64,000 bases of DNA from Trichobilharzia szidati (taxonomy: Eukaryota > Platyhelminthes > Trematoda > Strigeidida > Schistosomatidae), in assembly GCA_944472155.2 (NCBI GenBank), contig OX235277.1, forward strand, positions 12,658,804-12,722,803, given 5' to 3'. Shown piece by piece: positions 1-12,488 of the stretch. How positions within the stretch are numbered: position 1 is the first letter of the stretch; the number at the start of each line of letters is the position of its first letter. The translations under genes and the position numbers were made by a program. The notes under the pieces were generated by a model that made no database searches, had not been told where the DNA came from, and saw only the letters and a list, made by a program, of their open reading frames with translations.

Positions 1-544
1 GTCAATATCTAAAGGAGTTACAGCGATTGATACATCTTAACCTCACAGATCCCTAGGATTTTCGCTTTCGTATTTCAACTGACAAGTTAATGGGTTCAGA
101 GAATTATCGATTCCCACAGAATACAGTATGTTATTTATGTACCTTTTGGCAACAAACGTGTACTTAATAATAATCTAAAATCCATATAAGAATATTAATC
201 GATTTAAATGGAGAAAACAACAACCAGCCGCGTTTGATGTTAATTCATGAGGTAGTTGTCACAATCCGCAAAAGTGACTTTAATTTATATAAATACAGTC
301 GTATGCTGGAAATGTGTGAAGAACATAACAGACTTAACCATAGTGTTTCTCCCGACCTTAAGGACATTTCTGAATCAAACATTTATGCGGCACTCACTAT
401 GCTGTCTAAGCTTTGTTCAAAGTTTTCACAAATCTATCTGTTTCAATTATGTTAAGATTCTGTGATGATGAAATTGAGGAAATTTGCTCCAGACTCAGTG
501 GAATAATTGTCGAGTTACGAAGACAACCAGTTGGAAGCAATGCA

Positions 545-1110
545 GACAACTCGCTAAAACGATCCATCTACAAAAAGCCCATATGTAACGGATAGTTAAT
601 TAACCTTCAAAGTTGTGTGCCTCTAAGCACAAAGGGAAACCTAATATAACCTCTTTCCTCGAGGATCCGGGAGATTTACATTGAAGAGTCTGTCGATGAA
701 GTATGACAAAGTCTCCGAGGGACCTTGATAGAAAATTGATTCCCACCCAGATTCATGGACGAAAATCTAAAACCAAGGAAAACACCTGAAATGGTCCAAG
801 TCGCCCGCAAAAAGATGCTGATATTGAACTTCGAATTTCAAAGTGATACCTAAGCAGAAATTCTCCGTAAACAGCTTTCGAAATCTCTCAGTAAAACATA
901 CTTCGCCACCAGCGTACGAATAATATTCACCTGCAAGAAACTACTTACACAACACATGAAAGACAAGCTGTCACAGTTGGCCACTTCAACATGAATATAC
1001 AAGTTTACTTGCTCCTGTGTAGCTGAGTATATTGGCCGTACCATGCGTCCGCTTGTAAAACGCGCGTGAGACACTATCCAGCATGGTAAGCAGAGGGAGA
1101 ACGCAAAGGT
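545..1110 (+). pseudogene. Decayed Penelope-like element, RT thumb to GIY-YIG region
   Basis: Conceptual translation in shifting frames shows the order expected for the 3' half of a Penelope-like retroelement. A 'SIYKKP..NG' stretch near 565-595 matches the PLE 'YRKPTWNGQY' region, and a stretch with the pattern SDT..EILRKQL lies near 840-880. A 'YKFTCSC' plus 'EYIGRT' motif near 1000-1050 is the start of the GIY-YIG endonuclease. Several stops and frameshifts interrupt it, so it is non-functional. It stops about 300 bp before copy A of the segmental duplication. Family membership rests on motif order only. Bases 1-540 show no recognisable gene. Confidence 0.55.
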
Positions 1111-1911
1111 GTATTCAGTTCGATAACAGAACATCTGGTGAATTCTGGACATCAGCCTCATTTGAAAAGTCCTTCGAAGACAAATACAAGATCCGATCCA
1201 ACCTACCAAAAGGAGAGAAATCAAGAAATCTAGGAATACCTGAAGCACTGGTTATCCAAATACTTATTTCTAATCTATGTGTCGAAAAGAAAAACGTTCA
1301 TGCGTTGTTCCTACTTGGCCATCATGAAAAGTCATTCTCATCAATAATGATTATCCTATTACCTTTCTTGTCCAGCCTCCATGCTTATTTGTTATATTTA
1401 CCTTTTTAATGCCTATCTGCATTATTATTGGATTTGCTTGCTGTTTTTATTTTTATATGTCCTAACCTCCTAACCATTTCGTTAATACAACGTCCTTAAT
1501 CCGCAATTATACAAACTGACTTTTTTCTCGTAATTATAATCCCATTTTGTTTTTCAACCCGATCTTCCTGATTATTGCACATTTGAATTTTTAATCTGAT
1601 CTCTTATCGGAAATAATTCTGGAACTTTCTCACACACGTGTAATATAAATACACGAATGAACAGCCTAGTTGATGACTTCGTCGAAAAAAATTTTCATTG
1701 CTGTAACTGTCTTTTCAATAATTTTACTGTTTCTTTAATTAACGTTTATAAGTAGTTATTATTGTAATTGGTGTGGTGAATACGCCTAGAATCATGCCAT
1801 GACTACACTTTGTTTATTACTATTTTATAAGACCATTACAGTAAACAACTCAACGGAAACTTGTCAATTCCCTGCAAACTTCTACATCCGACATCATCAG
1901 AGGTGGATAAT

Positions 1912-2946
1912 ATTAGTAAATGGTGATTTACTTTATTCCAAAAACAGTACTTGCATTAGAGAATGCAATTTTCAGCATTAATCACAATATCTGACATCTA
2001 CTTTCCTCAAATTGTAAATAAAAACTAGTCACACAGAAAATTTTCCACATATACAATAGGGTTAATATCAAAAAGAAAACATGCAGCATATAAAATGGAA
2101 ATAATAATAATGATAGCAGCTAAGGTAATGATAATAAAACAAGTGGAAATTGCCGTGGGCTTGTTTCACACATTATTGTCTATGCGGTATACAAATCCTT
2201 GCATGATTAAAAATATTGAATATAATGTTCTCTTTACATGATATGGTGAGGGAAAAAGCAAAGATTACAGCAGTCATAGAGATAAGTTGGTGGTTCTGGT
2301 TATGAAAGTAAAAACAAAAGAATCAACAGGACCATAAATATAATAGAAATAATAAAAGTAAAACTTGAAGTTATATAAAGATGGATGGAGGAGATTGTTT
2401 ATTTACCAGATGAAAAAAAGTTAGTCAATTCTTGCCTGACGCTATTTTCATCACATAAAATACGTGTCAAGTATGGTATCATAGAATTTTTATACTTAGA
2501 CGTGCAAGCATACATGTTTCTGAAGTTACTTCTTGTTCTACCTGAGGAGATGCAAGGTGAAAGCTGAGGGTGAAGTGGATGCTGCAAGTCAGACAAAATC
2601 CCTTTAGTAAATTTACTGCACGAAGTCAAATGCCTTTCGACAACGACGTTAACTATGTAGTCCACCGGGACACCACTCATCCTACAGACAGTCTTCAGCA
2701 TTCTACGAATTGTGACGAAGTCCTTTTTAAGCAAACCAGGAAAGAATAAGGGTGAACAATAAAGAAGAATAGGTAGGATGAAAGAGTTTATGAACTGTAA
2801 GAGGAGGGGTTGAGTTATATTTGAGTGCCTCAACTTCCTAATGTAAAATGTCAGGCAGACTATTTTACTGGAGATCGCCTAGACATGGGAAGACCAGGAG
2901 AGATCAGAAGAAAGAATAAGTGCAAGAGTTTGTTTCTAGATGACGT
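1912..2946 (-). mobile_element. CR1-like non-LTR retrotransposon, 3' fragment
   Basis: The minus strand contains a 144-codon open frame (2833 to 2399). It is clearly related to the C-terminal end of the CR1-like reverse transcriptase at 50367-51959: both share 'ITQPLLLQFINS', 'LPILLYCSPLFFPGLLKKD' and a 'SD..HPL' segment. On the minus strand the 3' non-coding part continues to about 1912, where 'CTTTATTCCA' matches the reverse complement of the 3' end of the + strand CR1 near 52520. The 5' part (endonuclease and RT core) is missing, as is usual for 5'-truncated non-LTR insertions. It is shared with duplication copy B, so it predates the duplication. Confidence 0.8.
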
Positions 2947-3951
2947 ATGATCTATTTGTCTACGTTCAGATTTGTGCAGTTTACTTTCTTGATCAAGTGG
3001 CACACTGATTTAGAGCACTTAATCAGAATACCTAATTTGTTTGTTTGTTTAATGTTCTCCGTGGGATCTTTTAATCAACATAATTGGTTTCAAAGTGAAT
3101 CTGTTCTTTGGAATGTGAATTTTATTCTTGCAATGGAGCATGAAAAAGAGGAGAAGTTCCATTTTCTGGACCTAGGTATCCAACGAGATATAGACGGCAA
3201 AATCATAAAATATATATTCAGAAAAGAGACCTGGATGGCAGTTTACCTTAACTTCAAAAGTTTCTGCCCTATAAGTTACAAAAAAGGATTGGTGAGAACA
3301 TTATTTGATCGTGTAAGGAAGCTGTGTTCAGAAGAAAAGATTGAGGAAGAGCTATCCATTGTGGAGAAATGCCTACGCAACAACGGTTACCCACAAAAGT
3401 TCATTGACAAGTATGGGAGACGTCATGCTGAAAAAGTGAAAATCAGCACAGTAGAGAAAAAGCCTATCTTTCTGCAGCTGGCATTCAAAGGTGATGATAC
3501 TGCCAGTAGAATAAGATGCAGACTGAACGCTGCCCTGAAAAGAACATATCCAGCCGACAAGCTTGTATGTGTTTATCAAACAACTAGTTGTTTGAGACAA
3601 TCAAAAGTGGACAAATACCCACCTCATGTTACCTCCAACTGTGTCTACCAATTTACATGTACGTGCCAAAGCACATACATCGGAAGAACAGCGAGAAGGG
3701 TTATTGTCCGCATTTCTGAACACATACCAAAGAACCTGAGAATAAAAGGTCCGCAAGTATTAAACAGTGCGATCGCGCGTCATCTATTAGACACTGGTCA
3801 TAATGTAGACAACTTGAAGTCATTCAAAATAATCAACAAGCAAAAGAAACCTAACTTGCTACGCTTTGCTGAAGTAATTGCTATCAGACGACTGAAACCA
3901 AATCTATGTACGCAGAAAGAGACAGTGGTGAATCTTGCACTGCCTCGGTGA
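2947..3951 (+). CDS. Penelope-like element, truncated RT C-terminus plus GIY-YIG endonuclease
   Basis: This open frame of 334 codons is the best preserved PLE reading frame in the window. Element similarity starts near 3031, where copy A stops matching copy B; the first ~28 residues come from flanking DNA. In order it shows 'FHFLDLGIQRD' (RT, after the catalytic motif), 'YIFRKETW' and 'YKKGLVRTLF' (RT thumb), then 'CVYQFTC' and 'TYIGRTARR' (residues about 231-252), the GIY-YIG nuclease signature, then 'ARHLLDTGH' and a C-terminal 'EVIAIRRLKPNLC' stretch. PLE proteins copy their RNA into target DNA using RT and this nuclease. The catalytic RT motifs A-C are absent, so this copy cannot be autonomous. 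An AT dinucleotide run follows the stop at 3955-3971. Confidence 0.75.
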   Translation: MIYLSTFRFVQFTFLIKWHTDLEHLIRIPNLFVCLMFSVGSFNQHNWFQSESVLWNVNFILAMEHEKEEKFHFLDLGIQRDIDGKIIKYIFRKETWMAVYLNFKSFCPISYKKGLVRTLFDRVRKLCSEEKIEEELSIVEKCLRNNGYPQKFIDKYGRRHAEKVKISTVEKKPIFLQLAFKGDDTASRIRCRLNAALKRTYPADKLVCVYQTTSCLRQSKVDKYPPHVTSNCVYQFTCTCQSTYIGRTARRVIVRISEHIPKNLRIKGPQVLNSAIARHLLDTGHNVDNLKSFKIINKQKKPNLLRFAEVIAIRRLKPNLCTQKETVVNLALPR

Positions 3952-4295
3952 CAAATATATATATATATATACAACAGCTTGTTTTTGTTTCCAAACCTTA
4001 TTGCCCAATTATTCTATAAATATTTATAAATTGTCAAATATTGATCACAGTTCACTTGAATTATTCTATAAATGGTCAGTGTTTGTAACTCTTAATTAGT
4101 TAAATCATTCCGGACTAATGCTACTTTTACTTCCTACCAATAACTCCTTGTGATCTTGGAAAATTATGTTCAAATCTTTAATGTAATGTAATTCATATTT
4201 TTCATCGTTCAGGTTGTAACCAGTTGAAAAGAATCCTCAAAATAATAAAAGATGAGCTCATATTATCTTGGTACAATTGTTGTTCTTGCTTTGTT
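3031..4295 (+). mobile_element. 5'-truncated Penelope-like insertion in duplication copy A
   Basis: The two duplication copies match up to 'GAGCACTTAATC.GAAT' (about 3030 and 54195) and match again from 'TAGCATCAACATAACAATAA' (about 4312 and 54576). Between these points copy A has a PLE coding end plus about 340 bp of 3' sequence. Copy B has about 375 bp of unrelated sequence instead. The exact 3' end and target duplication cannot be fixed by eye. Confidence 0.6.
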
Positions 4296-4734
4296 CAAGA
4301 TTATCGTTCAATAGCATCAACATAACAATAAACTGAATGTCGGAAAAATTAGAAAAGATAATAAAACTTCTTCATGAATTCATAGTCTCTACTGAAGGCC
4401 AGCCAGGGCAGTAAAAGTGGCCGGACTTGCTTCTTTTGCTTTTGAATAATCATAAATGTCAATAGGATAGCAGTTGGAAACAGGAAGCATTAATAATATT
4501 CCATAATGATTTTTATTTATTTTATAATTTTAGAAATAACTAATAAAAGAATCCGAATCGACTGCAATGCATTACGAAACTTGTTTTTTAGGAGTGCTCT
4601 CTGTCCCCAGCTAGCGGAAGTATAGGGCTGCTTTTTAGATAAGTTGCCAAAGCAGCTTCGAGGAAACGATTCCACATGTTTAAGAAATTGAGAGGAAAAA
4701 TGAAGTACACTTTTTATCACAACAGCAGGATTTT

Positions 4735-4940
4735 ATCATGAGCTAACATCCTTTAGAGAATCAGTGGAAAACCTGAGAGTACTAGGCTGCTGTTTCATCC
4801 TGGTTTGACACTCTTCATCAGAACAGATATACTAGGTGTTCGAATTTGGGAGCTTACGGTGAGAAGGTGAGCTCGTAGACCATTACGCCACTAAGACTCA
4901 ATCCAATTGCCGATTCGCGATATAGCACTATCACTAGCCA
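4735..4940 (-). repeat. Degenerate Smα-type hammerhead SINE
   Basis: On the minus strand this shows a decayed tRNA-like head (B-box remnant near 4835-4850) followed by CTGATGA (reverse complement at 4815-4821), a GAAA element and an AGTACT stem segment. These are the parts of the schistosome Smα hammerhead domain in the same order as in the better copies at 34111-34644. The GTC cleavage triplet is lost and stem II is poor, so the ribozyme is presumably inactive. The homologous copy is at 55010-55345. Confidence 0.6.
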
Positions 4941-6398
4941 ATGTCTTCGGTGAAATGCCTTAGGTTTGTCGACGCCAAAATCTCAACCATGAATTTACAA
5001 TTAAATCACAGTGGAATTATTCTAGAAGGAGAAGTAATATCGAAACGCCAAGTGACGTTACTACGGAAATATGAAGTCAAATGTCTTCTACTCTTAAATT
5101 GAACGTATTTTATAATTGAAGTGCATTTCATTTAATAACTAAGAATAGTACAAATCTGCTTGAGAAGACATTCAATATTTCATCGTTATACATACAATTT
5201 CAACCAAAAGGCTTTGAATCGATGTTTATGTGAATAGGAATTGAGAATTAATCAGGCGTTAAGTAACTTAGTACGAATACTGTTTTCTTCACAAAAATGT
5301 AACAGTACAAATTTAAAAACGATTTCGTGTTGACATTTTGTTAACACGAAGTAAATAATTGTGAAATAAACATTTTAGGAGATGGTGAGTAATTTGGAAC
5401 AAACAATGTACTCTTGATTGATTTTATGAATGACATTCAGCAGAATAATGTGTATTTCTCGAAGGAGAGAAAAAAGAGATATTATAATGGATTAGTTAAT
5501 GCTTCTGCTGAGCAATTTTGCTTCTATGCTCCTGATGATATGTACTCACACATTCCGCAAATTTATTATCACCGCGTCAGCTGATGTGCGAAATCGCGAT
5601 TGCACAGCTTTTGATTAGGAAATCATCAGAAAGATGTTTTGTTCACTTTATTTGAATTCTTTATTTTAACCGTGGCTGAATACAACACTTAAATACTTGC
5701 TAAGGTAACCTTCATTAGCAGTCGAGTGAGCTAAGGCTGCATTGAGAGTAAGGGGCAGAGTTCTCTGTCTATTCAAGCTCCATATAACCAGTTTGCTGTT
5801 TACGCTGAATTTATCCTATCCTTCATTCTGTAGTTTCTTGAGTTAGCACCTTTCAAATGTTTTCTATAGCATTTTGAAAGTTTAACCGTCATTTCCCTGC
5901 ATTTTAATATTCCTGTTCAACAAAAAGGGAGCATTTCGACTAAATACTAAAATGACTCATTAGTACGCTACATAATTCGTACGCAATTTTTCGAATATAA
6001 CTGCATATTTCTTTACTTACTTAAGTAGTAAGTTATGTGTAACTGTGCTGCACTCTGATTCAGCTAAAACTACCATCCATTTTCAATTCGCAACCAAAGA
6101 AAGTCTTGTATACTTTTTAATGTATAATGACACTATAATATAATATCGCATTATCAGTAATGTGGAGACAGATAAGTGACCAGCTGTTAATAGATTATCT
6201 GGTTGGTAGATGCCATCCACGTAAGTGGTCAATCAGATGTAAACCGGCGTTAACTACATGACCTAGTTAATTCCCATAAGTTCGTATTCAGGTTTGTAGA
6301 TGTCAGCATTAAAGCACTTCTTCCAACGCTTATAGCATATGAAATGTAATACTTCGCGAAATAGTGCGATTGAATATCAATTAATAGATGAACAGTTA

Positions 6399-8555
6399 TT
6401 TTAGGAGACTAACTGAGATAGCGTGGCATTAACGACTTTCCTAATTGAAGGTGAAATGAAACTATCAACGGTACCTGGATTCCAAATTCATCTCACATTA
6501 ATTTCAACGCAACAATATTTTGAAGGTGTAAAATGGAATGTTTCCCCACACCTTTAATTCACTTAACATTATGGTTAGTAATACTAGCCACCACTCATCT
6601 GGTTGATGACAGCTTGTAATGCAAATTTTGCCTCACGTTTTGTCCAATTTGAAACTCTTCATCAGTATATACATGTTTAAATAGTCAACTCAACCAGCGT
6701 TGGTTTTGTTTTTAGCCTGCAGAAACAAATTATACCACACGACATTTTGCTACCCTACCCATATCTGCGAAATCAACGGCTTATCTCACCATTAGGCCTT
6801 AAATGATTCTACGCAAATGATCTGATGCTTTCTAACACACCAGTGTATTGAAATATAAAAGGCTTTACTATTTGCATGAAACAGGCAATTAACAGACAGC
6901 ATAAATGTTTGAATATAAACTAAATAACATGATACAGATAGAGGATTAATTGACACTGGTAATTTATCTTATCTTTATTACGCTAGGCAAGATTAGCCCG
7001 AATGGATCATCTAATTGCAGTAATCATGGAAGTTGGGGCTAAAGGTAGTCAGAGAAAAGGAATTATGGATGCGAGATGCATAATCATTGACATATAAATG
7101 CACATTCAAACATGTGTATTCATGTGTTTATTCATTTCTTACTTGTTTTGTTTGTTTATTTTTAACTTTTTCATAAATTTAATTAAACAGATTTCTGAGG
7201 TGGCGTTTATTTCACATTTGAAAATATTGTCCATTTTCTGGCTGCCTTGAAAAAGAATGTGTTAGGTAGGAACCTAGTTTACTGGTTAACTAACCTGCCT
7301 TAAAACCAGTGAAGGAGCGAAGCCTGCCTATGGGGATCCCTCTGTGAAACACAGGGTAGAACGGAATGAATCAGTATTGTAGAAGCCTTTGTCGAAGTCA
7401 GTCAACCGTTGGATCTTCTCTCGATGAATGAGAAAATAAGAATGACGATGAGCAATTTTTTTATGCTTTTTCTCGAAGTTGAGAAGGCTGTTTTGTTTAT
7501 GAAAAGATATGATATAGAAGTCCTTTGAATCCGTGAGAGCTGATGGAATAGAAGAAGAATGATCAAATTTTCGACTGGAGAATCCGTATTCTAATTCGGT
7601 CAGTTAGGTTGCAACCAAGAACACAGTGAGGTAGTGACTATCATGTTGTTAACAACAGCGTTGAAGTCTCTTATGCAGCAAGTCAAAACAGACGTTCATT
7701 ACTCTGACATCAATGTGTGAACCTGCACTCATGATGAGGAACAGCACTGACAATAAGTCAACCATTGCTCGTTCAATGACCAAAACTGTATGCACCTCAC
7801 ATGAAGCACTTTCAACGGGCTAAATCAGACTTTCATTAACAAATTACTCATTCGATGCATATCGAAGATCTGATGGCTTATAAAGAAGGATCAGCAACAA
7901 AGAACTCCTGAGAAAAACCAATCAGAATTTCATCGTCCAAAAAATATGCTGAAGCGAATGGACATAGATTGAACTTATGCTGACGAGATGGTGGAATGAA
8001 ATTATGAACAGACACCACGAGTGCAACGTTTCTGAGAAAGGACAAGTCAGGCATGAGTGCAATACTGACATGCAGCAGGTTGAGTGAAGAGAAAATGAAT
8101 TTCGAGATACTTCCAAATTATAGATCCCACTGCAGGCTAGCAGAGTTATGGTGCCTGCTCCTTTTCCAATTGTAACGAGAGTACTGATAGAGAAAATTAG
8201 GTTAATATAAATTTGAAATTTTACTAATTCATGAACAAATTCAGTGGAAGTGGTTGGTTAGGGAGATACTTCAAGAAATCAAAACATGTGAACATTTGCT
8301 GACTAAGATGCGATTAGCCGTTATGTCACAAAAAATTTAGGCAGCAGGAGACAAAGCCTGTGAACCAGCCAACTTCCTGGGACAGAATTCACTCACGCAT
8401 GTTTTCTAAATTTGCCAATTAATGATATGGCACCACACTGAAGCTATGGGTGCACTGAGTTTCGAATTCACTTTTGCATGCTGTACGCCACTGGTCATGA
8501 CTTCCCCATACAGCTGCAGGACATTCATCCATTAGCCGACAATGAGATGAAGACT
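6399..8555. other. No gene recognised
   Basis: No open frame longer than about 65 codons has any recognisable motif. The stretch 8485-8525 resembles the upstream part of the hammerhead SINE on the minus strand ('CACTGGTCATGACTTC'), but is too short to call. Confidence 0.5.
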
Positions 8556-8752
8556 GTGGGTCGGTGGCACAGTGGTTAGGACTCTCGCCGACCATGCACA
8601 TGGTCCGGGGTTCGATCCCCTGCCGGCGCACACCCAATATCTATGGTCGGCCTGAATTTGGGCTACCGATATCCATGCTGAAAATTCCACACTTGTACTG
8701 AAAATGCGGTGTGGAATCAAGCTGTAAATCAAAATCAAAATCAAATAAATAA
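8556..8752 (+). repeat. tRNA-derived SINE
   Basis: The first ~75 bp look like a tRNA gene, with an A-box (TGGCACAGTGG) and a B-box (GGTTCGATCCC). A ~90-bp body shared with three other copies follows, then a 3' tail of AAATC-type repeats ending near 8752. This is the standard layout of a pol III-transcribed SINE mobilised by a non-LTR retrotransposon. Related copies on the minus strand lie at 24971-25169, 44759-44955 and 56665-56859. This copy has the best A and B boxes. There is no hammerhead core, so the family is distinct from the Smα-like one. Confidence 0.8.
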
Positions 8753-9129
8753 CTGAGATATGGTTTCTAACGATCTCTTAATAGCATTGGAGCATGACGA
8801 AATCTGCAGTTATTTTATTCATTCCTTCAATCTTCATTACGGTCGAAGATATTTATCGGCATGATGTTATACATGTGGTGTACATCATCAGTGGGTTCTG
8901 CTGTTTGTTGAAGAGCAGGTTATGCTGAAGTGAACGAAGAAGTGGCAAAATCAACTTCCCAATTCACGATCTAAAATAAATCACAAATTAGGCAAGTTGA
9001 TCTCTGCATCAATTTTTTGCAATCTCGCTTTTATAGAAAATTTGAATAAAACTATTTTATTACAATAGAGGAGGATGGATATTTCAACAACAAATTTAAT
9101 TCTACACAGAATAAAGTGAATCATCAATC

Positions 9130-9369
9130 ATGAGACACATTGAGACAGAAAAAACTTATCAACCGATAAAAAAGAAACCTAAAACACAAAGGGTCAAAGT
9201 TCAAGTCAAAGAAACAATGAGTACCGATACTAGTAACCTAGAAGGTGTGAAAACACACGAAAACAACCAATCACGTGCAAGGTCGCCAGGAAAGATGATT
9301 AATAAACTCGTGGAGAAATCTAAAAGCTCACTTCAGCAGATTGAAGTATGCGCTGAAGATGTCGCCTAG
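9130..9369 (+). CDS. Unrecognised lysine-rich open frame
   Basis: A 79-codon ATG-started frame, rich in Lys, Gln and Glu, with no signal peptide, membrane segment or motif I recognise. It lies between a SINE and the left edge of tandem unit 1 and is not repeated beside units 2-4. It could be an exon, or a chance open frame in AT-rich DNA. No splice context favours either reading. Confidence 0.15.
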   Translation: MRHIETEKTYQPIKKKPKTQRVKVQVKETMSTDTSNLEGVKTHENNQSRARSPGKMINKLVEKSKSSLQQIEVCAEDVA

Positions 9370-12366
9370 TAGGGTGATGAAGGCTTCGCAAATAAACTAT
9401 CCAGCTCAGAGAATACAACCACATCAAAATCATCCACCTGAGCTACAAATCTTCTCTATCTTATCTCAGAATGAGACATTATTCATTGGGTCAGTTTTAC
9501 GAGGATAGTACTATTCCCTTGTTTTGAGAACGAGTGAATTCAGCTCCCAATGTTACTGGAATACAATGAGAGATATCCACACAGTGAAATCACATAAAAT
9601 CTGCAAACATTATCGAGAACATAATTTTGAATGTCGTTACTAGAGGCATTTGAGAGGCATTGAGAGATCCTGGTAGTGAAAGTACACGGACGAGCAAGTG
9701 AACACACAACCAAATAGGTGAAAGGGGAAACTTCTTGAAAACTTCAAAGATGATATTGAGTCGCTCAAGTCCATGATTGTTGTCAACAGAAAAAAAAGGA
9801 AAGTAGGATGCTCACAATTGCCGAGGTTTGTGGGATTGAGACAAATAAATTCAGTATGTGTAAGTCAAACTGAAAAGTGACCAATGAGGGTAAGTGGTTC
9901 TGAGTGGACTCAATCGAAAGCAAGGCACTTCTGCATTGTTACATAGTTCACAATAGTCGATTCAGAAAGAGAAAATGCACAGGGCTACATTCGAAATCGA
10001 CTGTGTTCACTCCTATATAGTACAAGATGAATGTGCTTACGACATCCGGCTAAAGACTGAGAGCTGGGTGTCGACAAGATGTGATTCAGGATGCGCGTGA
10101 GTCTGTATATGGCACAAGAAATGAACAGTGAACGATGTTCATAAGAAACTGGAAGGTGACAAAAGCGAATAACTGATTCATCGTATCTCTTGACACGAAG
10201 CCACTGAAAATTGAAACGCACTGTGTAGATCACAATTCCGTATCAAGCAATATTCGACATTATTAGATTATCATTTGTGAAGACGTATAACGGTGATGAG
10301 CTTCAGCTGGGATCACAGATGCATAGGGCTGAGATTTCGAAATCGGAATAAACAGTGAACGGACGAGACAAAATCTCCCACAGACATACAGTGAAATCAT
10401 CATCTGGAGCATTTCTATCAGTCGTTCCATCAGGGTCCTAAGTTTATGTGCTCCAGAGTACCTACGAGTTTGCGAGAAAAAAGTCGATGAAGCGAATTAA
10501 ACGAATACGATATCGAAATACCTGGGTTAGCCAAAGAACAATGTTCACGCGGCGAAATCCAACTGTCATTTATTGACTGATGAATAAAATATCTGAAGTC
10601 CATAGTTGACGAATGATTAAAACCCCAGTGATACAATGAATAGCTCAACAATGACAGAATTCCCTGTGTGCGATCACAGTTTTCGGTGTTGTTAATAACT
10701 TGGTCGGCGCTAAATCAACAAATTCATAAACACCGTACACAGCATAGATTGCATCTCTGACAATCCGTCATTAAGGCCTCCATTCCTCACTTACCTTGTT
10801 GACTAATAAAGGTGTATAAACACATAACTCACATTGCCTGATTTCCTATTAATTCAAATTTATTGATGGTTGTGAGTATGGCCACATGTACATGTTATGA
10901 TCATTGCTAAGTGGATTTTATTAGTTGTCTTGCTGATAACTATTACTGTTTGACTATTGTGTGCATACAGATGTTGAAGATGATGAGTAAGATATTGAAG
11001 AGTGTGTCCTTGATCAGTGATTACTCTTTTCAATGTTGAATCGCCTCATTTCAGAGATTGTGAGGAATGACTGTGTTTTGTGTCCTGGGCTATGCAGAGC
11101 AATCACTCGTAATTGAATCTTCTTCTACATAATTTTCCAGTGGCAGACTGATATATTAACCCAACTTTAAAATAATTTGAAAGGTATCGTAGACTTCAAA
11201 TTCTTTAGAGTGCTATCTAATAGACACATCAGGATTTCTGCACTCATCTGAAATGTGATTCAGGGTCAATATTCCGGGCTCGAATATGCTTTAAATTCAA
11301 AATTCACTTTAATATGAGACAGGAATTAACCTCATTTATCCGAGAAACACTACTATGTGCGAATTGTAGGATTGTATCTCAAATCGATTCTCAACAAAGA
11401 GACCTGCATGAATGTGAGAGTGACAGTTTAAATGGGTTCAACCGTACATGTCACCAACAGAGTAGATGAATTCTCTGGACTTCAGTCACTTCACAGAGAT
11501 GGTTAAATGAATCCGTTTCAAACGTGCCATTTGACTGTTCTTTTGCGAATGACGTCACTACCTGGGAATCACTATCACACGCGAAATAGTATTTGAGATT
11601 GTCGACAAGTCTGTCGACATAATTATTGTGGTGCCTAATATCATGTTGAAATGTATCCCTCGACTACGCCGATAAAGTATTACAATCAGGCGTTTACAGT
11701 ACGCTGTGCGTGGTAATCTGAAATTCTAACACAGGTGTGAATTCTCAATTACGAAAAGTTTGTACTCAATTTGAAGTTTTACATACAGCAAGTCATGTCG
11801 ATCTCACTTCGTCAATGCCCAACTGGTTCCTCTCTCCTCTTCATTTTCGATCAATGTTCCACATGTAACATGGAAATCCAATTATTCATAATTCTGTTAC
11901 AATATTCGTTTACGTGTCACAACGAGTTCTATATATTTTGTTAATATTTCCAGCGAGATTATCGCAAGGGCGTCTACCCTATTTTAGTCACATTCATTCG
12001 AATACAAAATGAGAATGAAAATAACAATTCGAACAGTCAGTATGATCATGTGCACTGAAGAAGTAGAATTTATATGTGTGTGCAAACAACTATTGGAATA
12101 GAATTATAATAACTGACTTGATCTATTCCACAATGCACACACTGCAACAACATATGGACACCATGTATAACCAAAATGTTACATTCAATTACGATAAATT
12201 GCGTGACGAATATTGGTGTTCTGCTCAATGATCTCACTACAATGACTACGTCTCCACTAATCCCTGTGCACAACGAAATGCCCACTTATGTTGCAGTGTG
12301 AACAATTTTCATACGTGTGTGATCAAAATGGCATAGATATGTCCACCATTTGGATACAGTTGGAAA

Positions 12367-12373
12367 TATATAA
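12367..12373 (+). promoter_or_regulatory. TATA box of cysteine-rich gene 1
   Basis: TATATAA lies exactly 46 bp upstream of the start codon. The same motif at the same spacing is present in units 2, 3 and 4, within a conserved block that includes 'CCACCATTTGGATACAGT'. A start site about 30 bp downstream would give a leader of only ~15 nt. Confidence 0.6.
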
Positions 12374-12412
12374 TGGCTTTCCTTTTTACACTGTGGCCAT
12401 AATAATCTGACT

Positions 12413-12488
12413 ATGCACACTTCTACGTTGCTCACGATATTGGTATTGTCAGTTCTGATGATGGGCGACCAGGTTGTACAGGCTTCAG
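12413..12488 (+). CDS. Cysteine-rich secreted protein 1, exon 1 (signal peptide)
   Basis: Starts at an ATG and runs 25 codons plus one base to a consensus donor (CAG|GTATGT), so it ends in phase 1. It codes a typical signal peptide: a short Thr-rich N-region, a Leu/Val/Ile core (about residues 6-17) and a polar end finishing in Ala-Ser that fits a signal peptidase site. The exon is 76 nt in all four units, with few changes. It joins in phase with the Cys exon at 17225, for an 87-residue precursor if no further exon lies between. The product should be secreted. Its target is unknown. Confidence 0.7.

Larger units (their letters stand above)
1395..6398. repeat. Segmental duplication, copy A
   Basis: Long collinear similarity to 52556-57323, broken only by copy-specific insertions. 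Matching landmarks include the GCATTATTATTGGATTTG stretch (near 1421 and 52585), the reversed CR1 fragment (2399-2833 and 53598-53900), the degenerate hammerhead SINE (near 4800 and 55080) and the stretch before 6398/57323. Copy A alone carries the PLE of about 3031-4295. Copy B alone carries three other insertions. The copies differ by scattered substitutions and small indels, so the duplication is not very recent. Confidence 0.85.

Noticed and set aside
1083..1409. 108-codon + strand frame
   Set aside because: It runs across the end of the decayed PLE into unrelated sequence and has no motif.
8556..8630. Functional tRNA gene (B-box and A-box are good)
   Set aside because: Same tRNA-like head occurs in four copies with a common non-tRNA body and A-rich tail, so it is a SINE head.
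9985..10233. Minus-strand frame shared with 22141-22440 and 59689-59928
   Set aside because: The C-terminal parts fall into different frames in the three units, as expected for duplicated non-coding DNA.
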